From an uncultured Alistipes sp. (GTDB taxonomy: Bacteria > Bacteroidota > Bacteroidia > Bacteroidales > Rikenellaceae), in contig CALVFO010000035.1 of NCBI GenBank assembly GCA_944326855.1, positions 1 through 64,000 of the forward strand: a DNA stretch of 64,000 nucleotides, written 5' to 3'. The position numbers and the translations under genes were made by a program. Shown here one piece after another: positions 36,673 through 45,836 of this stretch (position 1 is its first letter; each line of letters begins with the position of its first letter). The notes beneath the pieces were generated by a model. It saw only the letters and a program-made list of their open reading frames with translations, had not been told where the DNA came from and did no database searches.

Positions 36673-37793
36673 TAGCGCAAACATTGGATCGGCTACGGGC
36701 CGAAGACAATTTCCGCACCTTGCCCGACTTGCGTGTCGAAGGCAAATACCTGTTCCACGAGGGGAAACGCTACCTCAACCTCTCCTCGAACGACTACCTG
36801 GGCATCACCGACGAATCGTGGCAAGAGGAGTTCATGGAGGAGATCCTCGCCGAAAAACGATTCATGCTGAGCAACCCCTCTTCACGTCTGATTACCGGCA
36901 ACAGCCCCGAATACCGACAACTCGAAGCCACGCTGTCCGAGCTGTTTTCAGGTCGGGAGGCTTTGGTACTGGGTTCAGGATACCTGGTCAACAGCGGGGT
37001 ATTACCGGCCCTGACCACCAAAAAGGATCTGATTTTGGCCGACAAGCTGATCCATGCCAGTCTGATCGACGGATTGCGGCTGAGCGAAGCCGACATGCAG
37101 CGTTTCGCCCACAACGACCTGGAACATCTGGAACGTTTATTACGCAAACTGCGTTCCCGGTATGAGAACGTCTGGATCGCCACCGAATCGATTTTCAGCA
37201 TGGACGGAGACATCGCTCCCCTGCGGGAAATCGTCGCCCTGAAACGACAATACGACTGTCGGCTGTATGTCGATGAAGCCCATGCTTTCGGGGTCTGCGG
37301 CCCCGACGGACGAGGCATCGCCGCTCAGACCGGAGTCATGAACGATTGCGACATCCTGATCGCCACGTTGGGCAAAGCCATTGCTTCCCAAGGGGCTTTC
37401 GTGATTTCGGATCCTCCGATCCGCGATTTTTTAATTAACCGGATGCGCACGCTGATTTTCTCGACCGCCCTCCCGCCCATTTCGCTACGCTGGACAGACC
37501 GGATACTCCACCGTTTGCCGGAAATGGAAGGGAAGCGCCAACAGTTACGCACTCTATCCCGACTGATCACCGGCACCGACCACAGCACCCACATCATTCC
37601 CCTGATGGCCGGAGAGAACCACCGGGCCATCGAAATGAGTCGTCAGATGCGGGAAGCCGGATTTTGGGTCATGCCTATCCGCTATCCGACCGTACCCAAA
37701 GGCAGTGCCCGGGTACGGGTATCGCTCAGCGCAACACTTCCTCCCGAAGAAATCACCCGATTCGCCGAATTATGGAAAAACGCTGGCTGGTAA
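36669..37793 (+). CDS. bioF: 8-amino-7-oxononanoate synthase
   Basis: PLP-dependent condensation of pimeloyl-ACP with alanine in biotin synthesis. A 374-residue alpha-oxoamine synthase with the N-terminal LNLSSNDYLG, the GSGYLVNSG loop, DEAHAFGVCG and the PLP lysine in ATLGKAIASQGAF. The family also includes glycine C-acetyltransferase, but bioG and bioC follow at once, which decides for BioF. The ATG at 36669 overlaps the mqnD stop; a much longer upstream extension in the same frame lies inside mqnD and is rejected. Confidence 0.92.
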   Translation: MIAQTLDRLRAEDNFRTLPDLRVEGKYLFHEGKRYLNLSSNDYLGITDESWQEEFMEEILAEKRFMLSNPSSRLITGNSPEYRQLEATLSELFSGREALVLGSGYLVNSGVLPALTTKKDLILADKLIHASLIDGLRLSEADMQRFAHNDLEHLERLLRKLRSRYENVWIATESIFSMDGDIAPLREIVALKRQYDCRLYVDEAHAFGVCGPDGRGIAAQTGVMNDCDILIATLGKAIASQGAFVISDPPIRDFLINRMRTLIFSTALPPISLRWTDRILHRLPEMEGKRQQLRTLSRLITGTDHSTHIIPLMAGENHRAIEMSRQMREAGFWVMPIRYPTVPKGSARVRVSLSATLPPEEITRFAELWKNAGW

Positions 37794-38431
37794 AAAACAA
37801 CAATCCCGATTTAATCGTTTTCGCCCTGGGATGGGCCTGTGAGCCTCAGGCCATCGCCCACATCCGTCCCTCGGGATACGACATATTGTGTCTGTACGAC
37901 TATCGTGCACCGTCCGCTCTGTCGTCCCACGAATTCGAAGCATACCGGGCCGTCTACCTGTTTGCCTGGTCCTTCGGCGTCACGATGGCCGAACGCCTGC
38001 TCGCTTCCGTTCCTTTCCGAAAAGCCATCGCTCTGAACGGGACCCCTTATCCCGTGGACGATCGGTTCGGCATTCCGATCCGACCTTTCCGACTCACGCT
38101 CCGCAGTATTCGGTCGGCCGGCACCGACGCTTTCGAACGACGCACCTATGGAGCCTTTTATCCACAGGCCGCCTCCTGGACTCCCTCCCGAGACATAGAG
38201 GCCAAGACCGAAGAGCTGGAAACATTATACCATCTTTCCGTCTCGTCCCCCCGCCCTCCATTCTGCTGGCACACCGCCCTGATCGGTGGGCAAGATCTGA
38301 TTTTCCCGCCCGAAAATCAACACGCCTGCTGGCAGGAACTTTCTCCCCAAACACGCATCGTCTACGCCCCGGACTCCCCTCACTATCCTTTTGCCGACCC
38401 ACAACGCATTATGGAGCTGATGGCGGAATAA
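37772..38431 (+). CDS. bioG: Pimeloyl-ACP methyl ester esterase BioG
   Basis: A 219-residue alpha/beta hydrolase of the DUF452/BioG family, which removes the methyl ester from pimeloyl-ACP after chain extension. The nucleophile serine is in YLFAWSFGVTMAE, and the catalytic histidine is likely in DSPHYPF near the C-terminus. It overlaps bioF by 22 bases and precedes bioC, the enzyme that puts the methyl group on, so the pair works at both ends of the same step. The start MEKRWLVKNN is used. Confidence 0.9.
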   Translation: MEKRWLVKNNNPDLIVFALGWACEPQAIAHIRPSGYDILCLYDYRAPSALSSHEFEAYRAVYLFAWSFGVTMAERLLASVPFRKAIALNGTPYPVDDRFGIPIRPFRLTLRSIRSAGTDAFERRTYGAFYPQAASWTPSRDIEAKTEELETLYHLSVSSPRPPFCWHTALIGGQDLIFPPENQHACWQELSPQTRIVYAPDSPHYPFADPQRIMELMAE

Positions 38432-38447
38432 AGCCGGGAACTTTTTC

Positions 38448-38455
38448 TATCTTTG
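38448..38455 (+). promoter_or_regulatory. Internal -7 element before bioC
   Basis: TATCTTTG matches TAnnTTTG exactly, 27 bases before the bioC ATG. bioC may be transcribed both from the operon and from this site. Confidence 0.45.
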
Positions 38456-38482
38456 AGGCCTCAAAATCGATTCTTTTTTACG

Positions 38483-39244
38483 ATGAATCCGGACAAAACC
38501 TGGTTACGCAACCGATTTACCGCCAACTTCCGCACATACAACACCCTGGCCGTCGTTCAGGATGAAATATGCGCCCGACTCGACGAATTGCTCGCCGCCA
38601 GCGGCCCCGTATCCATTGACCGCGGTTTGGAAATCGGAGCCGGAACCGGTTTTCTGACACGCCGCCTCATCAAACGCTACCCGACGGCCCGCTGGTTCAT
38701 CAATGACCTCTCCGAGGGTGCCGAGCACTATTTGTCGCCTTATCTCCACCACACCGATTCTCATTATCAATGGGGAGACGCCGAAGTCGTTGCCCTGCCG
38801 GAGAATCTCGACCTGGTGGCTTCGGCTTCGACTCTTCAATGGTTCGATGCACTGCCCCGATTCTTACAACGGGTTCACTCCGGGCTGAATGCAGAAGGGG
38901 CCTTGATAGTAAGCTCATTCGGTCCGGAAAATTTCCGGGAAATCAAAGCCACCACGGGCGAAGGGTTGAATTATTACGATGCGGAGACCTTTCAACAACT
39001 GCTGAACGAATGCGGTTTCGAAATACTCGAATGGGAAGAATACCTCCGACAACTCACTTTCGATACTCCACGGGAGGTTCTGCATCACATTCGGGCCACA
39101 GGCGTCAACTCCATTCGTCCCGTCCGCTGGACGCGAGGCCGGCTGAAAGCATTCGAACAGACCTATCTTCAGCGTTTCGCGACCCCCCAGGGTAAAGTCA
39201 CCCTCACTTACCATCCGATGTTGGCGCTCGCCCGAAAAATCTGA
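38483..39244 (+). CDS. bioC: Malonyl-ACP O-methyltransferase BioC
   Basis: SAM-dependent methylation of malonyl-ACP, which starts pimelate synthesis for biotin. The 253-residue protein opens with WLRNRFTANFRTYN, typical of BioC, then the SAM-binding LEIGAGTGFLTRRL and the later ASASTLQWFD. It is the last gene of the mqnB-mqnD-bioF-bioG-bioC run and begins 51 bases after bioG. Confidence 0.92.
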   Translation: MNPDKTWLRNRFTANFRTYNTLAVVQDEICARLDELLAASGPVSIDRGLEIGAGTGFLTRRLIKRYPTARWFINDLSEGAEHYLSPYLHHTDSHYQWGDAEVVALPENLDLVASASTLQWFDALPRFLQRVHSGLNAEGALIVSSFGPENFREIKATTGEGLNYYDAETFQQLLNECGFEILEWEEYLRQLTFDTPREVLHHIRATGVNSIRPVRWTRGRLKAFEQTYLQRFATPQGKVTLTYHPMLALARKI

Positions 39245-39716
39245 TCTTCCCGAACGGCCGTCGTTCTGCTTTTGAAGGCGGTTTACCAAACAGCATCGAC
39301 ACCCAATCACCGTTTTTTATCGATCGGATTCATCCGCCTGACACATCCGCCCGCCGTTTCCGAGAAACAAGTTTTTCGTTCGAACGGATGAGATTCCGAC
39401 GCTCCGTCATCGGCATTTCCCCGACCGGAATCCGTATGGAACAACTCCGTTTCCCCTCACCCCGACACCCGGGCGTCCCAGATTCGGACAATTTCTGTCG
39501 TTACACGGTATCTCCCATCCCCAAAATCAGAATACCCGGTTTTACAAAAAGTTGTAAAACCGGGTATTCTCTGTACGTAAAGTTTTTCAGGCTCCGTTTC
39601 GACACGGGATCATGACAAGAGGTTCGGTTTTGCAATCCGACAACACCATGGGCAGTCTCTGCTTCACGTTCTCTCTTCCGACAATCCCGTACGAACCTGA
39701 GTGGATTTCCCTCCCT
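39245..39716. other. Intergenic region between bioC and a lipoprotein gene
   Basis: About 470 bases with no recognisable gene. The only structure is the long hairpin at 39530-39569. Both flanking genes converge on this region. Confidence 0.5.
39530..39569. terminator. Long perfect hairpin between convergent genes
   Basis: An 18-bp perfect stem (GAATACCCGGTTTTACAA with its complement) closes a 4-base loop. No T-run follows on the plus strand and only a weak one (TGATTTT) on the minus strand. It lies about 285 bases beyond bioC and 150 beyond the lipoprotein stop. Confidence 0.55.
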
Positions 39717-40394
39717 CTACTTGTTATCTACTTTCAGGGCCAGGCTCTTAATCTGAAGATATTTTTCCGCAGAACCGTTCTTAAACGACAATTTATCGTC
39801 AAAAACAACTTTCGTACCGGCCGAGATCACCACCTGATCATTTGCCCATGCGAGCTGCAGACTGCCGACCCGTTGTGAAACGACTTCCTGTCCTTGTTCA
39901 TCCAGACCGACCAACAGAACACCGTACGTCAAAAGTTGATCCTGACGGGTGCTATAATATTTGATCAGATCTTCTTTGTAATTGGCATTGATTTCCTGCG
40001 TGGTTTCAACATCACCGGCGACCACAAAACGAGGCGACGTGCTGCTGGCGAAGCCATCGAAAGTTACCGTCAAAGGAGTATTGACTTTCAATTCATTCCC
40101 CACCGCTACTTCCAATGTCGTTCCGGACCATGCCTGAGCGGCTTTTTCCAACTCACCGTGCAAATTTTCCTTCAGGGCTTCTCCTTCTTCATCGATGGCC
40201 TGAAGATCCTTAACATCCGTTGACTGCTGTGCCTTTTCGAGCAGGGCCGTCGTTTCTTTTTCATAATTCAGATAAATGCCAGGTACTGCGCCGAAAAGCA
40301 TGGCATCGGAAGACGAAGAAGAGCCGGAACCGCCTCCACAGGCTATGAAGGCAAGCGCAGAAACTGCGATAGCTGCAAAAAAATTCATTTTCAT
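39717..40394 (-). CDS. Putative lipoprotein of unknown function
   Basis: A 225-residue protein starting MKMNFFAAIAVSALAFIAC, a lipoprotein signal with the acylated cysteine at about 19, followed by GGGSGSSSSS, the flexible linker often seen in Bacteroidetes surface or periplasmic lipoproteins. A helical stretch (about residues 45-90) precedes a beta-rich C-terminal half with LKVNTPLTVTFDGF and repeated hydrophobic strands. No family is recognised. The upstream region is AT-rich. Confidence 0.7.
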   Translation of the reverse strand: MKMNFFAAIAVSALAFIACGGGSGSSSSSDAMLFGAVPGIYLNYEKETTALLEKAQQSTDVKDLQAIDEEGEALKENLHGELEKAAQAWSGTTLEVAVGNELKVNTPLTVTFDGFASSTSPRFVVAGDVETTQEINANYKEDLIKYYSTRQDQLLTYGVLLVGLDEQGQEVVSQRVGSLQLAWANDQVVISAGTKVVFDDKLSFKNGSAEKYLQIKSLALKVDNK

Positions 40395-40756
40395 AATCAC
40401 AACATATTTAGGGGGTTAAACATGAACAGGTTTTCAAAACAAGCCATGGAACAAAAAAGTGGTCCGATCCAACTTCTCCTCAAAAACCTTTTAGCATTCC
40501 ATCCCTCCTTCCGACTCAAAAGGCTTTCCTGCATCTACCTAATAAGACCCTGAGATCATTCCTGAAGCAGTTTTCAACTCACCTAAAAAACAAGTATTTC
40601 TTTTTTGCCGACTAATCACACGTATAAATATAATTATTTTTCTATTATATCTCACTATTGTTCACTTATTTTTATAAATTATTCAAACAAACCTAAAAAA
40701 ATCAAGCCAACAAAAAGCTACAGACATAAAAGTTCAAGATCAAAATCCATACTCAC
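40395..40756. other. AT-rich intergenic region upstream of the lipoprotein gene
   Basis: The part from about 40560 to 40750 is much richer in A and T than the neighbouring genes. It holds no convincing gene; an open frame across it has a composition typical of chance in AT-rich DNA. The lipoprotein promoter should be here, but no perfect -33/-7 pair was found. Confidence 0.45.
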
Positions 40757-40804
40757 AAAAAAGTTCGGAAACAAATCATCCACGATCCATTTCCGAACTT
40801 TTCT
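40757..40804. terminator. Hairpin terminator downstream of rnpB
   Basis: AAAAGTTCGGAAA and TTTCCGAACTTTT form a 13-bp stem with an 18-base loop, with A and T runs at its ends. It could stop minus-strand transcripts from rnpB, about 115 bases before it, and plus-strand transcripts. Confidence 0.65.
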
Positions 40805-40920
40805 ATTACACACGGCATATACCCGGATCTGTCTCTCGAAACGGAGTGCCGTTCACCGAACGTTCCTTTTCTTCCGGAGAAGCTCTCCATGACGATCCCG
40901 CCCCAATTTTCCATCAAAAA

Positions 40921-41293
40921 CATAGCAGGGCGTATAAGCCGGGTTCTGTACTCCTTGCGGAGCCTCTACCATTTATCTAGGCCGGAGGTCTCCCCCACGG
41001 CTCATCAGCAACCTACCCCCCGACATCGGACGAGCAACCCTTATTTGTCGGTATACATGGTCTTGCAACCCGTCAGACGTACGGCCGGAACGTGTCGCCA
41101 CGCCCGCGGTGGGCTCTTACCCCACCTTTTCACCCTTACCGGAAGCCGAAGCCTCCGGCGGTTGTTTTCTGTTACGCGACTATCCCCTCACGAAGATCTT
41201 CCCGTTAGGAAGGACGGCGCTCTGTGTTGCCCGGACTTTCCTCCCCCCGCGACAGTTTCCCGTCACAGGCAGCGGTAGAGCCTCCCTGCTATG
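40921..41293 (-). ncRNA. rnpB: RNase P RNA (class A)
   Basis: The catalytic RNA that matures tRNA 5' ends. On the minus strand it contains the universal P4/CR-I element GAGGAAAGTCCGGGC and ends with ACAGAACCCGGCTTA, the 3' conserved element. The ends pair as P1: CATAGCAGGG at the 5' end with CCCTGCTATG at the 3' end, a perfect 10-bp helix that sets the boundaries. The length of about 373 bases is usual. A complete -33/-7 promoter lies just upstream. Exact ends may differ by a few bases. Confidence 0.95.
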
Positions 41294-41299
41294 CGGGAG

Positions 41300-41331
41300 C
41301 AAAGATACGACATGCCGAGAGCAAAAACAAA
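41300..41331 (-). promoter_or_regulatory. rnpB promoter
   Basis: On the minus strand TTTG (41328-41331) and TATCTTTG (41300-41307) are 20 bases apart, a perfect Bacteroidetes promoter. The RNA should start within about ten bases of the -7 box. Confidence 0.8.
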
Positions 41332-41421
41332 CCTCCTTCGTTTTTGAAAAACCGGTTTTCCTTCCGACAAAGATTCTTTCGGAAGTCGTCCATCCAACGC
41401 GCAATATCCGTTAAGAATGGT

Positions 41422-41429
41422 TACCTTTG
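41422..41429 (+). promoter_or_regulatory. -7 element of queA
   Basis: TACCTTTG matches TAnnTTTG exactly, 17 bases before the ATG. It supports the ATG at 41447 over an earlier in-frame start that lies in front of the box. Confidence 0.5.
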
Positions 41430-41446
41430 CCTCAATTTCAAAAAAT

Positions 41447-42655
41447 ATGAAACGAACCGATATCCGTATTTCCGATTACGACTATCCGCTGCCCGAAGAG
41501 CGGATTGCCAAATTCCCGCTCGAACACCGCGATGATTCCAAACTGCTGATTTACGATCGGGGAACAATCCGCCAAAGCCGTTTTGCTTCCATCGGAGAGG
41601 CCCTTCCCCCACACAGTCTGTTGGTATTCAACAACACCAAAGTCATCCGAGCCCGTTTGATTTTTTTCAAGGAAAGCGGAGCGCGCATCGAGATTTTCTG
41701 CCTCGAACCGCACGATCCGGCCGACTATGAACGGGCCTTTGCCGTCAAAGAGGCGTGTCAATGGCAATGTATCGTCGGCAACCTGAAAAAATGGAAATCC
41801 GGTTCTCTCCATATCGATTTCGAGGTGGCCGGACAGACACACCGCCTGTCCGCCCGAAAAATCGAGACGGTCGGCAAGGAACAGATCGTGGAATTTAACT
41901 GGAACGGAGATTTGACGTTCGGACAGGTTCTGGAAACACTGGGTCGGATTCCCATTCCGCCCTACCTGAACCGCGAAAGCCAGGAAGTAGACAACAGCCG
42001 CTACCAAACCGTCTATTCCAAACTGGAAGGTTCCGTAGCCGCACCGACCGCCGGACTGCACTTCACCCCGGAACTGATCGAACACTTATGCAGTACCGGA
42101 CATCAGAGAGCCGAAGTAACCCTGCATGTAGGAGCCGGCACATTCCTTCCCGTCAAGACCGACGACGTGAGCGAACATCCCATGCATACCGAACACTTCG
42201 AAATCCACCGGGATACGCTGCAACAACTGATCGACAACCGGGGTCAAGTTACCGCCGTAGGAACCACCAGTGTCCGTACGCTCGAATCGCTTTGTGCTCT
42301 GGGGGCCCGCATTCTGACCGACGGCGACCCGCAACCGGAACGTACCATCGGGCAATGGGAACTTTACGATATTCCGGACGAACAAGAGGGAAAGATACTG
42401 TTGGAAGCGCTGGCCGACTATATGGACCGGACACAAAAGACCGCACTGAAAGCCGCCACACAGATTCTGATCATGCCCGGCTACCGTTTCCGGGTCGTGG
42501 ACCGCATCATCACCAATTTTCATCAGCCCAAAAGCACCCTTCTTCTGCTGGTATCCGCTTTTATCGGCGACGACTGGCCTTCCGTCTATACTTATGCGCT
42601 GGAAAACGATTTTCGATTCCTGAGCTACGGAGACAGTTCTCTGCTGATCCGATAA
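41447..42655 (+). CDS. queA: S-adenosylmethionine:tRNA ribosyltransferase-isomerase
   Basis: Transfers the ribosyl group of SAM to 7-aminomethyl-7-deazaguanine in tRNA, forming epoxyqueuosine. The 402-residue protein has DYDYPLPEERIAKFP, LVFNNTKVIRARL, SVAAPTAGLHFTP, VTLHVGAGTFLPV and NFHQPKSTLLLLVSAF, all hallmark QueA blocks. It is longer than the E. coli enzyme (about 356), mainly through insertions, as in other Bacteroidetes. Confidence 0.95.
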   Translation: MKRTDIRISDYDYPLPEERIAKFPLEHRDDSKLLIYDRGTIRQSRFASIGEALPPHSLLVFNNTKVIRARLIFFKESGARIEIFCLEPHDPADYERAFAVKEACQWQCIVGNLKKWKSGSLHIDFEVAGQTHRLSARKIETVGKEQIVEFNWNGDLTFGQVLETLGRIPIPPYLNRESQEVDNSRYQTVYSKLEGSVAAPTAGLHFTPELIEHLCSTGHQRAEVTLHVGAGTFLPVKTDDVSEHPMHTEHFEIHRDTLQQLIDNRGQVTAVGTTSVRTLESLCALGARILTDGDPQPERTIGQWELYDIPDEQEGKILLEALADYMDRTQKTALKAATQILIMPGYRFRVVDRIITNFHQPKSTLLLLVSAFIGDDWPSVYTYALENDFRFLSYGDSSLLIR

Positions 42656-42694
42656 GCCGTTCAGACAGGCTGGCCAACGCTCAGGAAGCGTCCG

Positions 42695-43642
42695 TTACGA
42701 TTTCCGGGATGCGGCATCTTGAGCCTGTTCGGCTTCCACCTGGGCCCGGGATTTACTCTTGATAACGATATAAACCCCCAGAAACACCAACAAGGCCGCA
42801 AAACCTTTGGTGAACCCGAAGACATCCAGCCCCAGGGCCACAGCCGCCAGGGAAGAAACGAAAGGCTGCAAATAATTATACATCCCGACCACCGTAGGAC
42901 GCAGAAACTTCTGGCCGATGGGAATGAGCATATAGGCCAGGAAAGTCGACCCGACCACCACATAAATGATCCCGCCGTAGACGCTCCAGCTCAAAGACGC
43001 ATAATCGATCTGAACTGCGTCCTGATAGCAGAAAGGCACGGCGCAAATTCCCGCATACAGGAACATCCATTTCATCAGGGTTATGGGCGAATAACGCGAG
43101 ATCAAGCGTTTAAAGGCACTCAGATAAATAGCGTAAGAAGTCGAGCCCAACAAACAGAGCAGATTCCCGGCCATACTGCTTTCGCCCCGGGCAATCGTCG
43201 TATTGTTGAGGATCAGAATCATGGCTCCGGCCGCACCGACCGCAACCCCCAACACTTTGAGCCAGGTGATGGGCTCTTTGAGAAAGAGGGCCGCAAACAC
43301 CATCGTCAGGATCGGCACCATCGTCGATACAATCGAGGCGTCGATGGGTGAAGTCATCGAAAGTCCGATCAGAAACGAGGTCTGATTGAGCTGAATACTG
43401 AAAAACGAAGCCACAAACAACAACAAGAGATCCTTGGGCGAGACCCTCTCCCATTTGACAAACAATGAAGCGATCCAGAACAACACGGCCGCACCCGCCA
43501 TACGAAACAAGTTCAAGGCATAGGGACTGACGGCCGGGTCGCTCAATACCATTTTGGCCACCGGGGCATTCAAACCAAAAATCAAATTGGCCATCAAAAG
43601 GGCCATATGGCCCCGTACATTCTTGTCGTCGGTAATCAACAT
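42695..43642 (-). CDS. EamA/DMT family transporter
   Basis: A 315-residue membrane protein with ten predicted hydrophobic segments in two EamA repeats; each repeat carries the usual end pattern (TMVFAALFLKEPITWLKVLG in the first, FGFTKGFAALLVFLGVYI in the second). Such proteins export or import metabolites such as amino acids or nucleosides; the substrate is not predictable. The ATG at 43642 is chosen because an in-frame ATG at 43672 would overlap the -7 box. Confidence 0.88.
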   Translation of the reverse strand: MLITDDKNVRGHMALLMANLIFGLNAPVAKMVLSDPAVSPYALNLFRMAGAAVLFWIASLFVKWERVSPKDLLLLFVASFFSIQLNQTSFLIGLSMTSPIDASIVSTMVPILTMVFAALFLKEPITWLKVLGVAVGAAGAMILILNNTTIARGESSMAGNLLCLLGSTSYAIYLSAFKRLISRYSPITLMKWMFLYAGICAVPFCYQDAVQIDYASLSWSVYGGIIYVVVGSTFLAYMLIPIGQKFLRPTVVGMYNYLQPFVSSLAAVALGLDVFGFTKGFAALLVFLGVYIVIKSKSRAQVEAEQAQDAASRKS

Positions 43643-43669
43643 CGCAAAATCGTCCTTGAAATTTCGGGG

Positions 43670-43677
43670 CAAATGTA
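43670..43677 (-). promoter_or_regulatory. -7 element of the EamA transporter gene
   Basis: On the minus strand TACATTTG matches TAnnTTTG exactly, 27 bases before the ATG at 43642. It is back to back with the promoter of the YgiQ gene. Confidence 0.5.
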
Positions 43678-43684
43678 GGTATTA

Positions 43685-43716
43685 TTTGACATTAAACGAG
43701 AAACTCTCTACTTTTG
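43685..43716 (+). promoter_or_regulatory. Promoter of the YgiQ gene
   Basis: TTTG at 43685-43688 and TACTTTTG at 43709-43716 are exactly 20 bases apart, a perfect Bacteroidetes promoter. If the start codon is 43863, the leader is about 140 bases. Confidence 0.75.
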
Positions 43717-43862
43717 AACCAGCGATCCGAAAAGGTTTTCACCCCTACCGGAGTGTTCTTCCCGAACGAATGAGCCTGAACCCGGAAACCGTTTCCGCGT
43801 TCCGCCGATTCCGAATCACGAAACGCCTTCTTCGCGGTCTTGCCAATCCCGACCCTCGCGCC

Positions 43863-45605
43863 ATGAAAGAATTCACACCGAACGATTTTCTGCCCACCTC
43901 CCTCAAAGAAGTCCGCGCACGCGGCTGGGAGGAACTGGACGTCATTCTGTTTTCAGGAGACGCCTACATCGACCATCCGTCGTTCAGTGCCGCCGTGGTG
44001 GGCCGGTTATTGGAAGCCGAGGGGCTGCGCGTAGCCATCGTTCCCCAACCCAATTGGCGGGACGATCTGCGCGATTTCCGCAAACTGGGACGCCCCCGCC
44101 TATTTTTCGGAGTTACGGCCGGCAACATGGACTCCATGGTCAACCACTATACGGCCAACAAACGATTGCGCAGCGACGACGCTTACACCCCCGGCGGTAA
44201 AGCAGGTTTTCGCCCCGACTACGCCACCGTCACCTATACCCGCATTCTCAAAAAACTGTTTCCGGACACCCCGGTCATCATCGGAGGCATCGAAGCTTCC
44301 CTGCGACGACTGACCCATTACGACTATTGGCAAGACCGGCTCATGCCCTCGATTCTGATCGACAGCGGAGCCGACCTGTTGGCGTACGGCATGGGGGACA
44401 AAACCATGCCCGAAATCGCCCATACTTTACGCAACGGTTTCAATCTGAAACTCTTGCGCAAGCTCAGGCAAGTGGCATTTTTAGCCGACAAACCGTATGT
44501 CGACCGATTGGCCGAAAACGAAACGATCCGTCTGCACAGTTACGAACAATGCTTGGCAGATAAAAAAGCGTTCGGGGCCAATTTCGTGCAGATCGAGACC
44601 CAATCCAACCGCTGGGAGGCCGCCACGCTGATCGAACCTGTCGGAGATCAATTCGTGGTCGTCAATCCGCCTCACGAACCGCTGAGCGAAGCGGAAATCG
44701 ACCGCAGTTTCGATTTGCCCTACACCCGTCTGCCTCACCCCCGCTATAAAGGCAAAGGGGATATTCCGGCCTGGGAGATGATCAAATTTTCGGTCAATCT
44801 CCATCGGGGATGTTTCGGCGGATGCAGTTTCTGTACCATCTCGGCCCATCAGGGAAAATTCATTTCGAGTCGCAGCCCCAGCTCGATTCTCGCCGAAATC
44901 CGCCGCATCACCGAAATGCCCGGCTTCAAAGGCTACCTGTCCGATCTGGGCGGTCCGTCGGCCAACATGTATCGCATGAGCGGACAAAACAAAGCGTTGT
45001 GTCGCAGATGCAGTCGCCCATCCTGTCTTTACCCAACCCTGTGTCGGAATATGGATAACAGTCATGCCCCGCTGTTGGAGCTATATCGTCAGGTCGAGAA
45101 AATACCCGGCCTCAAAAAAGCCTTTATCGGAAGCGGTATTCGTTACGATCTGTTCGAAGCGGATAACGATCGTTATTTACGGGAAGTCATTCTGAAACAC
45201 GTCTCCGGACGACTTAAAGTAGCACCTGAGCACACCGAAGATAATGTATTGAAACTTATGCGGAAACCATCATTCAATCTTTTCAGGGATCTCAATGATC
45301 GCTTCCATCGCATTTGTCAGCAAGAAGGATTACGGTACCAACTCATTCCCTATTTCATATCGAGTCACCCGGGTTGCACCGAAACCGACATGAAACACCT
45401 CGCGGAAGAAACCCGAAAATTGCATTTTCGGCTGGAACAGGTACAGGACCTCACCCCCACACCCCTGACTCTTTCGTCGGTCATGTTCTACACCGGAGAA
45501 AATCCCTATACGGGAGAGAAGGTCTATGTGGCACGTTCTCAAGAAGAAAAACGCCGTCAGAAGAGCTATTTCTTCACCTGGAAAAAATCACACGTTTCCC
45601 GATAA
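43863..45605 (+). CDS. ygiQ: YgiQ family radical SAM protein
   Basis: A 580-residue protein of the YgiQ (UPF0313) family. An N-terminal cobalamin-binding-like domain (LFSGDAYIDHPSF, GVTAGNMDSMVNHYTA) is followed by the radical SAM core with CFGGCSFC as the CxxxCxxC cluster site and DLGGPSANMYRM. Further cysteines (LCRRCSRPSCLYPTLC) could bind another cluster. The reaction is unknown. The ATG at 43863 (MKEFTPNDFLPTS) fits the family N-terminus; an in-frame ATG at 43770 is also downstream of the promoter and cannot be excluded. Confidence 0.88.
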   Translation: MKEFTPNDFLPTSLKEVRARGWEELDVILFSGDAYIDHPSFSAAVVGRLLEAEGLRVAIVPQPNWRDDLRDFRKLGRPRLFFGVTAGNMDSMVNHYTANKRLRSDDAYTPGGKAGFRPDYATVTYTRILKKLFPDTPVIIGGIEASLRRLTHYDYWQDRLMPSILIDSGADLLAYGMGDKTMPEIAHTLRNGFNLKLLRKLRQVAFLADKPYVDRLAENETIRLHSYEQCLADKKAFGANFVQIETQSNRWEAATLIEPVGDQFVVVNPPHEPLSEAEIDRSFDLPYTRLPHPRYKGKGDIPAWEMIKFSVNLHRGCFGGCSFCTISAHQGKFISSRSPSSILAEIRRITEMPGFKGYLSDLGGPSANMYRMSGQNKALCRRCSRPSCLYPTLCRNMDNSHAPLLELYRQVEKIPGLKKAFIGSGIRYDLFEADNDRYLREVILKHVSGRLKVAPEHTEDNVLKLMRKPSFNLFRDLNDRFHRICQQEGLRYQLIPYFISSHPGCTETDMKHLAEETRKLHFRLEQVQDLTPTPLTLSSVMFYTGENPYTGEKVYVARSQEEKRRQKSYFFTWKKSHVSR

Positions 45606-45804
45606 CATTACATTTGTAAAAACGTCCTTTCCCTGCCCCATGGACTTTTTACCGATTTGCAGCCCCCTTATCACACCCTTGCCGACAGAACATCCCGACC
45701 GTTTCGAATCCATACCCCCTCTCATCGAACAGTCGAATGCTCGGGCCCGATTCTCACAGCGAGAAACCGAAGGTACGGCAATTGATAATTTCAAAACTGT
45801 TTGT

Positions 45805-45812
45805 TACCTTTA
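45805..45812 (+). promoter_or_regulatory. -7 element of dnaB
   Basis: TACCTTTA differs from TAnnTTTG in the last base; it lies 24 bases before the ATG. The roughly 200 bases between the YgiQ gene and dnaB hold nothing else that I recognise. Confidence 0.4.
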
Positions 45813-45836
45813 ACCTCCCATTTACAGCAATCAATT

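Noticed and set aside
40605-40892. A 95-codon open frame in the AT-rich region before rnpB
   Set aside because: It runs through the rnpB-side terminator hairpin, is Lys/Ser/Ile rich as expected by chance in AT-rich DNA, and has no signal or family.
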